Positions 22,980 to 33,257 of a stretch of 34,946 nt of DNA are shown piece by piece. The notes beneath the pieces are model-generated. The model ran no database searches. It was not told where the DNA came from and saw nothing but the letters and a program-made list of their open reading frames with translations. Source of the DNA: JACVRW01 sp035947555. GTDB taxonomy: Bacteria; Actinomycetota; Thermoleophilia; Solirubrobacterales; Thermoleophilaceae. A program made the position numbers and the translations under genes. How positions within the stretch are numbered: position 1 is the stretch's first letter; each line of letters starts with the position of its first letter. The DNA is taken from positions 1 through 34,946 of the forward strand of contig DASZJZ010000088.1 in NCBI GenBank assembly GCA_035947555.1, given 5' to 3'.

Positions 22980-23327
22980 ATGAGGCAGCAGCTCAGACCC
23001 CTCTTCGACCAGGTCGTGATCAAGGAGCTCGAGCCCGACCGGGTGCGACGCTCCGGGCTCGTCCTGCCTCCCGGCGACCACCAGACGCCGCCCCAGCACG
23101 GCATCGTGCTGGCGGTCGGCCCGGGCCTCGACTGGTGGGGTCACGTGGGCGTGAAGATGCCGGTGAAGCCGGGCGACCACGTGGTGTTCCCCGCCTCGGC
23201 GGGCGTGTGGGTGGAGGTCGAGGAGGAGCGGCTGCTGGTCTGCCGCGTGGGCCAGCTCCTGGGAGTGCTCGAGGAGGCCGAGGACCTGCCGGACGACGCG
23301 CTGCAGGCGTTCGAGGACGAGGCTTAG
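22980..23327 (+). CDS. GroES-like co-chaperonin (Cpn10), unpaired
   Basis: 115 residues. The N-terminal RPLFDQVVIKEL matches the Cpn10 opening, RSGLVLPPGDHQTPPQHG is the GroEL-binding mobile loop (LVL tripeptide), and VKPGDHVVFPASAGVWVEVEEERLLVCRV the C-terminal barrel. The lower core has an inserted WWGHVGVKMP segment and an acidic tail (EEAEDLPDDALQAFEDEA) not found in classic GroES of about 97 residues. No groEL is adjacent; the neighbour is divergent ftsH, suggesting a shared proteostasis response. It may be a second, specialised GroES. Its TAG stop overlaps the prfB stop on the other strand. Confidence 0.85.
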   Translation: MRQQLRPLFDQVVIKELEPDRVRRSGLVLPPGDHQTPPQHGIVLAVGPGLDWWGHVGVKMPVKPGDHVVFPASAGVWVEVEEERLLVCRVGQLLGVLEEAEDLPDDALQAFEDEA

Positions 23328-24393
23328 GCCCGGCGCAGCAGCTCCGCCCGCACGAACTCGTCGAGGTCGCCGTCCAGCACGCCCTGGGCGTTTCCGGCCT
23401 CCACGTTCGTGCGGTGGTCCTTCACCATCGTGTAGGGGTGCAGCACGTAGGAGCGGATCTGCGAGCCCCAGCCCACGTCCTGCGCGTCGCCCTTCTCCTT
23501 CGCGATCTCCTCCTGGCGGCGGCGCTCCTCCAGCTCGATCAGCTTCGCGCGCAGCATCCGCATCGCGGTGTCGCGGTTCGACGACTGCGAGCGCTCGTTC
23601 TGGCACTGCACGACGATGCCGGTCGGGCGGTGGGTGATGCGCACCGCCGAGTCGGTCTTGTTCACGTGCTGGCCGCCGGCGCCCGACGCGCGATAGGTGT
23701 CGACCTGGAGGTCCTCCGGGTCGATCTCCACGTCCACGGCGTCCTCCACCAGCGGCGCCACCTCCACGCCCGCGAACGCCGTGTGGCGCCGCGACTGGGC
23801 GTCGAACGGCGAGATCCGCACCAGCCGGTGCACGCCCTTCTCGGCCGAGAACAGCCCGTACGCGTTCTCGCCGCGGGCGATGAACGTCGCCGACTTGATC
23901 CCCGCCTCCTCCCCCGGGGAGGCCTCCTTCAGCTCCACGTTCATGCCGCGCCGCTCTGCCCAGCGCATCAGCATGCGGAGCAGCATCTCGGCCCAGTCCT
24001 GTGAGTCCGTGCCGCCCGCGCCGGCGTTCACCGTCACCACGGCGTCGCCGGAGTCGTACTCGCCGCTGAACAGGCGCGCCTCCTCCAGCTCGCCGAGCCG
24101 GGCCTCGATGCCCGCGCGCTGCTCCTCGAGCTCGGCCGCGATCGAGTCGTCCTCGGCGGCCATCTCCTCGAGCGCCTCGAGGTCGTCCACGTCGCGCTCG
24201 AGCGACCGGAAGCCCTGCAGCCGGCGGCTGACGGACGCGTGCTCCGCGGAGGTGCGGGCGGCGGTCTCCTGGTCGTCCCAGAAGCCCGGCGCCTGCATCT
24301 GCCCCTCCAGCTCGGCTACGCGAGCTTCGAGCCGAGCCGGGTCAAAGGTAGTCCGCGAGCAGCTTCAGCTGGTCGCGGAGGCCACTGGCGTCG

Positions 24394-24407
<14 letters not shown>
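23324..24407 (-). CDS. prfB: Peptide chain release factor 2, with programmed +1 frameshift
   Basis: RF2 reads UGA and UAA and releases the peptide. Translation starts at ATG 24407 (MAPSNDASGL), runs 21 codons to CTT, meets in-frame TGA (24344-24342), and must slip +1 on CTT TGA C to continue as DPARLEAR in the frame that ends at 23324. The product is about 360 residues. The anticodon-like SPF motif (RISPFDAQSRRHTAF) and GGQ (GAGGQHVNKTDS) are present. The SD-like element that normally stimulates slippage three bases upstream is weak here (GCGGACTAC). The start lies inside the last codons of secA (14-base overlap), so it is coupled to secA. Confidence 0.95.
24341..24347 (-). promoter_or_regulatory. 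prfB: prfB programmed frameshift site
   Basis: On the minus strand the bases read CTTTGAC. At low RF2 the ribosome pauses on UGA and slips to GAC, so RF2 limits its own synthesis. The site is the one conserved across bacteria. Confidence 0.93.
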
Positions 24408-27267
<2,860 letters not shown>

Positions 27268-27297
27268 CAAAGCTACGGTAGCAACGCGGGGTGGCGC

Positions 27298-27945
27298 TCA
27301 GGGGCGCCAGGCGGCCACGTAGCCGGGGGTCTCGACAGCCGGGTCGAGGTGGGGGTCGGGCTCGGGTTCGGCGACCTGCGTGCTCAGGGGGAGCACGCCC
27401 GCCCAGACGGGCAGGTCGTAGTCCTCGTCGTCGTCGATCGGGGGGCCGGTGCGTACCTTGGCCGAGGCCTCGTCGAGGGGCAGCCGGAGCACCTTGGTGC
27501 CCTTGAGCTCCTGGCGCGAGGGGGGCCTCACGTCGGCCCAGCGGCCGGGGACGAGCTTGTTGGTGAAGAGCTCGAGTGCCTGTTCGCGCTCGTGCTCGGG
27601 CTCGACTGGGCGGGCCTCCCCGAAGACGACGACCGAGCGGTAGTTGACGGAGTGGTGGAAGGCGGAGCGGGCGAGGACGAGCCCGTCGACGAGCGTGACG
27701 GTCACGCAGACGGGGGCCCCTTGCTCGAGCGTGCGCAACATGCGGCTGGCGGCGGAGCCGTGGAGGTAGAGCCGGTCGTCCACGCGGGCGTGGAGGGTGG
27801 GGATGACGACCGGGGCACTGTCGTGGACGAAGCCGACGTGGCAGATGAGGGCCTCGTCGAGGATGGCGTGGACGGTCTCGCGCTGGTAGGCGCCTCGCTG
27901 GGGGATGCGGCGGACGCGGGTGCGTTCGGTGGGAGCGGCGGCCAT
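27298..27945 (-). CDS. Pyridoxamine-5'-phosphate-oxidase-like flavin-binding protein
   Basis: 215 residues with a split-barrel flavin-binding fold: DEALICHVGFVHDSAPVVIPTLHARVDDRLYLHGS is the N-terminal barrel strand pair, and VNYRSVVVFGEARPVE follows. An acidic, proline-rich tail (residues about 165-205) is extra. Relatives include FMN-binding and nitroimidazole-resistance-like proteins. A true role in vitamin B6 synthesis is unlikely. It lies between hpf (13 bases) and secA (30 bases) on the same strand. Confidence 0.85.
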   Translation of the reverse strand: MAAAPTERTRVRRIPQRGAYQRETVHAILDEALICHVGFVHDSAPVVIPTLHARVDDRLYLHGSAASRMLRTLEQGAPVCVTVTLVDGLVLARSAFHHSVNYRSVVVFGEARPVEPEHEREQALELFTNKLVPGRWADVRPPSRQELKGTKVLRLPLDEASAKVRTGPPIDDDEDYDLPVWAGVLPLSTQVAEPEPDPHLDPAVETPGYVAAWRP

Positions 27946-27958
27946 GCGCCCCGCAAGC

Positions 27959-28297
27959 TTACGCGGCGCGCTCCTGGCCCTTCTGCGCTTCGCGGCGGGC
28001 GCGGCGCTTGTCGCGGTGCTTCTTGACCTGTCGGGCGAGGTCGTCGGCCATCAGGTTGATGGAGTGGCCCATGTCGGTGGAGCGCTCGCTGGCGCGGAGG
28101 GTCACGCCCTTCAGGTGGAGGGTGGCCTCGGCGATCTGCGAGTCCTTGATCGCCGGGTTGCGCTCCTCGCGCAGCTCGATCTCCAGCTCCGCGAGAGGTG
28201 AGACCTGACGAGACACCTTGGACAGCTTCTTCTCCAACCGGGAGCGAAGCTCGTCGTCGACCGTGGCGCCGTTCCGGCCCTTCACCTGGATGCGCAT
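27959..28297 (-). CDS. hpf: Ribosome hibernation-promoting factor, short form
   Basis: 112 residues, RaiA/HPF fold: MRIQVKGRNGATVDDELRSRLEKKLSKV, LREERNPAIKDSQIAEATLHLKG and the basic tail KKHRDKRRAR that lies in the mRNA tunnel. The C-terminal dimerisation domain of long HPF is absent, so on its own it would silence 70S ribosomes rather than form 100S pairs. A strong GAGGAGG lies five bases before ATG 28297, and TTTACCAT about 30 bases upstream could be a -10. It begins the hpf, flavin-protein, secA, prfB run. Confidence 0.92.
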   Translation of the reverse strand: MRIQVKGRNGATVDDELRSRLEKKLSKVSRQVSPLAELEIELREERNPAIKDSQIAEATLHLKGVTLRASERSTDMGHSINLMADDLARQVKKHRDKRRARREAQKGQERAA

Positions 28298-28426
28298 CTG
28301 CCCTCCTCGGTAGCCGTCGTCCGATGGTAAAGGGTGATGCGCACCCGGCCAACCCGGTGCGGCGCGGCGGCGCGGTGGCGCGGTGGCGACGGACCATCGC
28401 TCGGCGAGCTGGCGGGGCGCGGCGTC

Positions 28427-29041
28427 TCAGCGACCTGGCGTGCGCGCGAAGGCGATCGCGGCCACCTCTTTCGCGCCCGCTTCGCGCAGCGCGGCGGCGC
28501 ACGCGGCGAGGGTGGCGCCGGTCGTGACTACGTCGTCGACGATCAGCGCGACCGGCGGGGCGCGCCCGCACGGCTCGATCGAGCCGGCCGGGCCCGTGAG
28601 CCGTGCGGCCCGGGTGCGTCCGACCTGGGGCGGTCCCGGTCCGTGACGGCGCAGGCAGTGGGAGCTGCCGGGGTCGGTCCTTCGCGCGATCTCCGAGGCC
28701 AGCACGGCGGCCTGGTTGAAGCCACGCCGCCGGAGCCGGACCGGGTGGAGAGGAACCGGCACAAGCGCGCCGCGAAGGAGACCGGCCGGCGCGGAGGCGA
28801 CGGCGATCGCCGCCATCTCGCTCGCGAGCGAGAGCGCGCCGTGGAACTTGAGGGCGCGGACGAGGTCGCGAGCCGGTCCCTCGTAGGCAACCGGCGCCCA
28901 GATGCGGACCCCGGCCACGAGCACCGGCTCAGGTGGCAGGAAGACGAGGCCGCCGCGGCAGCCCCGGCAAAGCGCCCGCCCGCGCGGAGCAGTAGCGCCG
29001 CAGGACCAGCAGAGCGGCGGCGCGAGAAGGGCGCCGATCAC
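28427..29041 (-). CDS. comF: ComF-family phosphoribosyltransferase-like protein
   Basis: 204 residues from GTG 29041. The N-terminus has a four-Cys zinc ribbon (Cys11, 14, 25, 28), then a PRTase-like domain with VPVPLHPVRLRRRGFNQ and the PRPP loop VALIVDDVVTTGATL (164-178). ComF is tied to DNA uptake in competent bacteria, though many carriers lack a full competence set and its enzymatic substrate is unknown. It stands 129 bases upstream of hpf and is divergent from ctaG. No other competence gene is in the window. Confidence 0.9.
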   Translation of the reverse strand: MIGALLAPPLCWSCGATAPRGRALCRGCRGGLVFLPPEPVLVAGVRIWAPVAYEGPARDLVRALKFHGALSLASEMAAIAVASAPAGLLRGALVPVPLHPVRLRRRGFNQAAVLASEIARRTDPGSSHCLRRHGPGPPQVGRTRAARLTGPAGSIEPCGRAPPVALIVDDVVTTGATLAACAAALREAGAKEVAAIAFARTPGR

Positions 29042-29135
29042 GGCGGCGTCCGCGGGCGGCGTGCGAAGCCGCAGCGCGCCGCTGACTTCGCGGGTCGGAC
29101 GGCGTCCGGTCCGATCACCGCCTCAACATGGCGCG

Positions 29136-29165
29136 CGCAATGCGACGGGTGGGCACGCCATTGCG
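29136..29165 (+). promoter_or_regulatory. Inverted repeat upstream of ctaG
   Basis: CGCAATG (29136-29142) and CATTGCG (29159-29165) are perfect 7-bp arms 16 bases apart. The same bases give the near-direct repeats AATGCGAC and ATTGCGAC. The second arm ends 12 bases before GTG 29178, in the zone where a regulator could block transcription or translation. Confidence 0.4.
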
Positions 29166-29177
29166 ACAATCCTGTGC

Positions 29178-30059
29178 GTGTCCGGTGAAATCGCGGCGGG
29201 TCATCCGCACATCCAGTGGCTCTCGGATCCCGCCGTCCTTGCTCCACTCGCCCTGTTCGCCGGAATCTACGTCTGGCGCTTTCGTCAGGTTCGGCGTGAG
29301 GCCGCCGCGCGTGGCCGGGCTCCGTCGGGCGCCGGGCCGCTTCAGGCGCTCGCCTTCGGCGCCGGGATGCTGGCCCTACTCGCCGCCCTGGTCTCCCCCA
29401 TCGACGGGCTCGGCGAGGACTACCTCTTCTCCGCCCACATGGTCCAGCACGTGCTGCTCGGCGACATCGCGCCGCTCCTGATCCTCGTCGGCCTGTCGCG
29501 CACGATCATGCGTCCCGCCACCCGCCGCCTCATGCGGGTCGAGCGCGCGCTCGGGCCGCTCGCCAACCCCGCCACGGGCATCGCGCTGTGGCTGGTGACC
29601 ATGTACATCTGGCACATCCCGGCGCTCTACGACGCAGCCGCCGAGAACGCGTTCGTCCACCTGCTCGAGCACACCTCGTTCTTTGCGGCGGGCGTGGCGC
29701 TGTGGTGGCCGCTGATCCAGCCGGTGCCGATGCGCCACCGGCTGACGGGCCTGCAGCCGCTCGGCTACATCGCCGCGGCGAAGGCGGGCCTGGCCGCGCT
29801 CGGGCTCTATCTCGCCTGGAGCTCCAGCGCCCTCTATCCGCACTACGAGCAGACGCCGCGGATCTGGGGCCTCTCGCCCGTCGAGGACCAGAACGTCGGT
29901 GGTGTGATCATGATGGTCGAGCAGTCGCTCACGCTGGTGCTCGTGATGGTCGCGCTGTTCGTGCGGATGCTCGTGCAGAGCGAGGAGGAAGAGCGGCGGC
30001 GGGAGCGGCTCGAGGAGCGCGAGACGGCTGCGGGCCGAGAGCCGGCGGAGGCGCGCTAG
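29178..30059 (+). CDS. ctaG: CtaG-type cytochrome c oxidase assembly protein
   Basis: 293 residues, integral membrane protein with about seven hydrophobic segments from residue 17 to 270, of the caa3_CtaG family that helps assemble the copper centre of heme-copper oxidases. Family features are SAHMVQHVLLGDIAPLLILVGL (with metal-type His residues), WHIPALYDAAAEN, HLLEHTSFFAAGVALWWP and WGLSPVEDQNVGGVIMM. A charged helix (RRRERLEERETAAGREPAEAR) ends the protein. GTG 29178 is the first start that avoids the non-conserved upstream frame; it has no ribosome-binding site. The stop overlaps the sugar-pyrophosphorylase stop on the opposite strand. Confidence 0.93.
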   Translation: MSGEIAAGHPHIQWLSDPAVLAPLALFAGIYVWRFRQVRREAAARGRAPSGAGPLQALAFGAGMLALLAALVSPIDGLGEDYLFSAHMVQHVLLGDIAPLLILVGLSRTIMRPATRRLMRVERALGPLANPATGIALWLVTMYIWHIPALYDAAAENAFVHLLEHTSFFAAGVALWWPLIQPVPMRHRLTGLQPLGYIAAAKAGLAALGLYLAWSSSALYPHYEQTPRIWGLSPVEDQNVGGVIMMVEQSLTLVLVMVALFVRMLVQSEEEERRRERLEERETAAGREPAEAR

Positions 30060-31405
30060 CCCTCGAGGACCTCGCCGTCGGGCACTCGGCGGGGGCCGGT
30101 CACTTTCACCTCCCCGCGCACGACCACGCGCGCGCCGAAAGTCACGTCCCCCTCCACGGTCAGCCGTTCCGCCTCCACCAGCGATGGCGGGCCGTTCGCG
30201 AAGCGGCGCTCGAAGTCGCCCATCAGCTTGAAGTAGTCCGGATCCAGCGACACCAGCGGCGGCCGCTCGCGCGCCGTGCTCACCGTCCAGTCGTCCCCCA
30301 GCCGGTACGCGTCCGAGCGCACGATCAGCAGGTCGCTCGTGGTCTTCACCGGCGTGAACCGGCTCCGCGGCACGCGCAAGGCGCCCGCCCCGTCGAACAC
30401 CCCGATCGCCGCCCCCATCGCCGTCTCGAGCTGCACCACGGCGGGCGAGGACGGGTCGTTCGGGTCCACCGTCTTCCGGTTCACGATCATCGGCAGCCCG
30501 AGCACGTGGCCCCGCTCGTCCAGCGTGCGCCGCAGGTCGCGCAGATCCACCCACACGTTGTTGCAGTTGAAGAACCTGTGGCGCGACACATCCTCGAACG
30601 CCTCGCGGTCCTCGTCCGGCGTCTGGGCGGTCTCCCGCAGCACCAACCCGCCGTCGGAGCGGCGCCGGGCCAGGTGACCGCCCTTGCGATCGCCCTCGGT
30701 CCGGTCCGTCGACTCCGACAGGAACGGCAGCCCCTCCCGGGCGAACCAGGAGAGGATCCGCGGGTCGAGCACCGCGCCGAGGTTGTCGGAGTTCGACAGG
30801 AACGCGTAGCGGTAGCCGCGCTCGAGAAGCCGATCCAGGAGACCGGACCCGTCGAGCGAGGTGAACACGTCGCCGTGCCCCGGCGGCGCCCACTCGAGCG
30901 CCGGGTCCGCCGGCCACGACACCGGCTCGTAGCCGTCCTCGAGCAGCTTCGGCACCCGCCCCTGGAGGAAGTCGAGCGGGAGCCCGTCGACCGCCAGGTC
31001 CGGGTACCGCTCGAGCGCCGCCAGCGTGTCGTCGTGGGTGGCGAAGCTGTTCATGAGCAGAAGCGGGACGCGAGCGCCGTGGTGCTCGCGCAGCCACAGG
31101 ATCTGCCGCACGATCACGTCGAGGAAGGTCAGCCCGTCCTTCACCTCTAGCAGCGACTTGGCGCGGGTCATCCCCATGCTGGTCCCCAGCCCGCCGTTCA
31201 GCTTCAGCACCACCGCCTGGTCGAGCGCCGCGCCGTCGGCGTCGGGGAGATCGGCGGCGTCGGGCAGCTCCGAAAGCGGCTCGAGCTCCTCCTCCGGCAG
31301 CGTCCCCTGCTCGCCTTCCCGCAGGAGCCGCTCGTAGTGGGCGAAGGTATCGATCGCGGCCTCGGACAGCCCCTCGTCACGCATCTTCGAGATGGCCGCG
31401 CTCAC
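30056..31405 (-). CDS. UDP-sugar pyrophosphorylase (UTP-glucose-1-phosphate uridylyltransferase, UDPGP type)
   Basis: 449 residues of the eukaryote-like UDPGP family, distinct from bacterial GalU. The nucleotide loop is LKLNGGLGTSMGMTRAKS (about 67-84), where Arg-Ala replaces the commoner Gly-Pro before Lys83. Later blocks are SNSDNLGAVLDPRIL, HRFFNCNNVWVDL and RSRFTPVKTTSDLL. It forms UDP-glucose (or a related sugar) and pyrophosphate from UTP. Start GTG 31405 overlaps the regulator stop in GTGA, making it the last gene of the two-kinase operon. That link suggests UDP-sugar supply for an envelope polymer controlled by the system (inference). Confidence 0.92.
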   Translation of the reverse strand: MSAAISKMRDEGLSEAAIDTFAHYERLLREGEQGTLPEEELEPLSELPDAADLPDADGAALDQAVVLKLNGGLGTSMGMTRAKSLLEVKDGLTFLDVIVRQILWLREHHGARVPLLLMNSFATHDDTLAALERYPDLAVDGLPLDFLQGRVPKLLEDGYEPVSWPADPALEWAPPGHGDVFTSLDGSGLLDRLLERGYRYAFLSNSDNLGAVLDPRILSWFAREGLPFLSESTDRTEGDRKGGHLARRRSDGGLVLRETAQTPDEDREAFEDVSRHRFFNCNNVWVDLRDLRRTLDERGHVLGLPMIVNRKTVDPNDPSSPAVVQLETAMGAAIGVFDGAGALRVPRSRFTPVKTTSDLLIVRSDAYRLGDDWTVSTARERPPLVSLDPDYFKLMGDFERRFANGPPSLVEAERLTVEGDVTFGARVVVRGEVKVTGPRRVPDGEVLEG

Positions 31406-32073
31406 GCGGCGTCCCCCGGCGCCACGACGCCCGACTCGTAGGCGAGCACCACCGCCTGCACCCGGTCGCGCACGTCCAGCTTCATCAGGATCCGCGCGAC
31501 GTGGGTCTTCACCGTCGTCTCGGAGACGATCAGGTGCGCCGCGATCTCGGCGTTCGACATCCCGCGAGCCAGCAGCTTGAACACCTCCACCTCGCGCGGC
31601 GTCAGCTCGTCGAGCCCGGTCGGACGCTCGGCGCGGCCGCGCGAGGAGCGCGAGAACTCCTGGATCAGCCGGCGCGTGACCGAGGGCGCCAGCAGCGCGT
31701 CGCCCTGGGCCACCAGCCGGATGCCGGCCACCAGCTGGTCGGCCGGCACGTCCTTCAGCAGGAAGCCGCTGGCCCCGGCGCGCAGAGCGTCGTAGACGTA
31801 CTCGTCGAGGTCGAAGGTCGTCAGCATCAGCACCTTCACCGCCGAGTTGCCGTTCTCGCCCACGATCCGCCGCGTGGCCTCGATGCCGTCCATCTCCGGC
31901 ATGCGGATGTCCATCAGCACGACATCGGGCGAGAAGCGCTTGACGCTGTCGATCGCCTGCGTGCCGTCGGCGCACTCGCCCACCACCTCGAGGTCGTCCT
32001 CGGCCTCGAGGATCATGCGGAAGCCGGCGCGGATCAGCGCCTGGTCGTCCACCAGCAGCACGCGGACGCTCAC
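31402..32073 (-). CDS. NarL-type response regulator
   Basis: 223 residues. Receiver: acidic pair D9-D10, phospho-acceptor Asp55 in VVLMDIRMPEMDG, switch Thr in MLTTFD and Lys in FLLKDVPADQ. LuxR HTH: LTPREVEVFKLLARGMSNAEI and VSETTVKTHVARILMKLDV. The start GTG 32073 overlaps the kinase stop in GTGA, and its own stop overlaps the pyrophosphorylase start the same way. The upstream active kinase is the expected phosphate donor. It is not close in sequence to the regulator at 9302, so the systems are separate. Confidence 0.95.
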   Translation of the reverse strand: MSVRVLLVDDQALIRAGFRMILEAEDDLEVVGECADGTQAIDSVKRFSPDVVLMDIRMPEMDGIEATRRIVGENGNSAVKVLMLTTFDLDEYVYDALRAGASGFLLKDVPADQLVAGIRLVAQGDALLAPSVTRRLIQEFSRSSRGRAERPTGLDELTPREVEVFKLLARGMSNAEIAAHLIVSETTVKTHVARILMKLDVRDRVQAVVLAYESGVVAPGDAA

Positions 32074-33257
32074 GCCAGGACCCCGTTCGACAGCTCCGCG
32101 CCCGGCGCCGACGGGCGCGTGGGCAGGCGTACGCGCACCGCGAAGCCGCCGCCCGGGCGGCTCCCCGCCTGCAGCCGGCCGCCGTAGAGCTCCACGCGCT
32201 CGCGCATCCCGACCAGCCCGTGACCGCCGCCCAGCTCGCCCAGCTCGACGGCGCCGCCGTCCGCCCCCACGCCGTCGTCCTCGATCGACAGCACGACCTC
32301 GTTCGGCTCGTACGAGACCCTGACACTGGCCTGGGCCTGGCCGCCGTGCTTGAGCGTGTTCGTGAGCGCCTCCTGGACGACCCGGTAAGCGGTCAGGTCG
32401 ACGCCCGTGGGCAGCCGCACCCGCTCGCCCTCCACGTGCACGTGCACGCTCAGCCCCGCGGCCCGGGCTCGCGCGGCGAGCTCCTCCACGCGGTCGATCC
32501 CGACGGGGCCGTGCAGATCCTCCCCGTCGCCGTGACGCACCGGCCCGAACAGGTGGCGCAGCTCGGCGAGCGCCTCGCGGCCGGTGCGCTGGATCAGGTC
32601 GGCCACCTCCGTGGCGGTGTCGGGCTTACGGTCCACGATCCGGCGCGCCGCTCCGGCCTGCACCACCATGACGCTCACGTTGTGCGCCAGCACGTCGTGC
32701 AGCTCGCGGGCGATGCGCGAGCGCTCGCGGGCGATCGCGCGGCGCTCCTCGTCCTCGCGGGCGTGCTCGGCGCGCTCGGCCTTCTCGGCGAGCTCGCGCG
32801 CGAGCATGGTTTGGTTGCGGATGGTGCGCCCGGCGAGCCAGGGGACGAAGCAGAAGACGCCGATCGGGAAGAACCAGTCGGTCGGATCGTGGATCAGCAC
32901 GACCGCGCTGACGGCGAGGACCAGGAGCGCGAGCGCCTGGACCGAGCGCGGCTGCTCGAGGTGCGCGCCTGCCGAGTACGACGCCGCCACGAGCACGGCG
33001 ATCGCCGCGAAGAGGTAGGGCGGCGCGGTGAGGAGCGCCGCGGAGAGGGGCAGCGCGATCGTGACGCAGACGACCGGCACGAACGGCCTCTCCCGCCGCC
33101 ACAGGAGCGACAGCGCCATGACGGCGACGAGCACGAGGTTCGCGACCACCGAGCCCTGCCGTTCCGACGACCACAGGACGTTGGCCCACCCCGCGACGAG
33201 CAGCACCGCCACCAGCCCGCGGTCCGTCAGGCGCGCGTCGAGCCGCAGCCTTCTCAC
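32070..33257 (-). CDS. NarL-family sensor histidine kinase, catalytically intact
   Basis: 395 residues. Four or more membrane helices (about 12-30, 37-53, 58-92, 105-140) make the sensor. A coiled segment then leads to HisKA_3 with His187 in RIARELHDVLAHNVSVMVVQ. The ATPase domain has Asn300 in VVQEALTNTLKHG, the DDGVG G1 box (about 327-331) and GGGHGLVGM. This is the DesK-like arrangement. Start GTG 33257 overlaps the upstream pseudokinase gene in GTGA, so the two kinases should be made together and could form heterodimers. Confidence 0.94.
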   Translation of the reverse strand: MRRLRLDARLTDRGLVAVLLVAGWANVLWSSERQGSVVANLVLVAVMALSLLWRRERPFVPVVCVTIALPLSAALLTAPPYLFAAIAVLVAASYSAGAHLEQPRSVQALALLVLAVSAVVLIHDPTDWFFPIGVFCFVPWLAGRTIRNQTMLARELAEKAERAEHAREDEERRAIARERSRIARELHDVLAHNVSVMVVQAGAARRIVDRKPDTATEVADLIQRTGREALAELRHLFGPVRHGDGEDLHGPVGIDRVEELAARARAAGLSVHVHVEGERVRLPTGVDLTAYRVVQEALTNTLKHGGQAQASVRVSYEPNEVVLSIEDDGVGADGGAVELGELGGGHGLVGMRERVELYGGRLQAGSRPGGGFAVRVRLPTRPSAPGAELSNGVLA

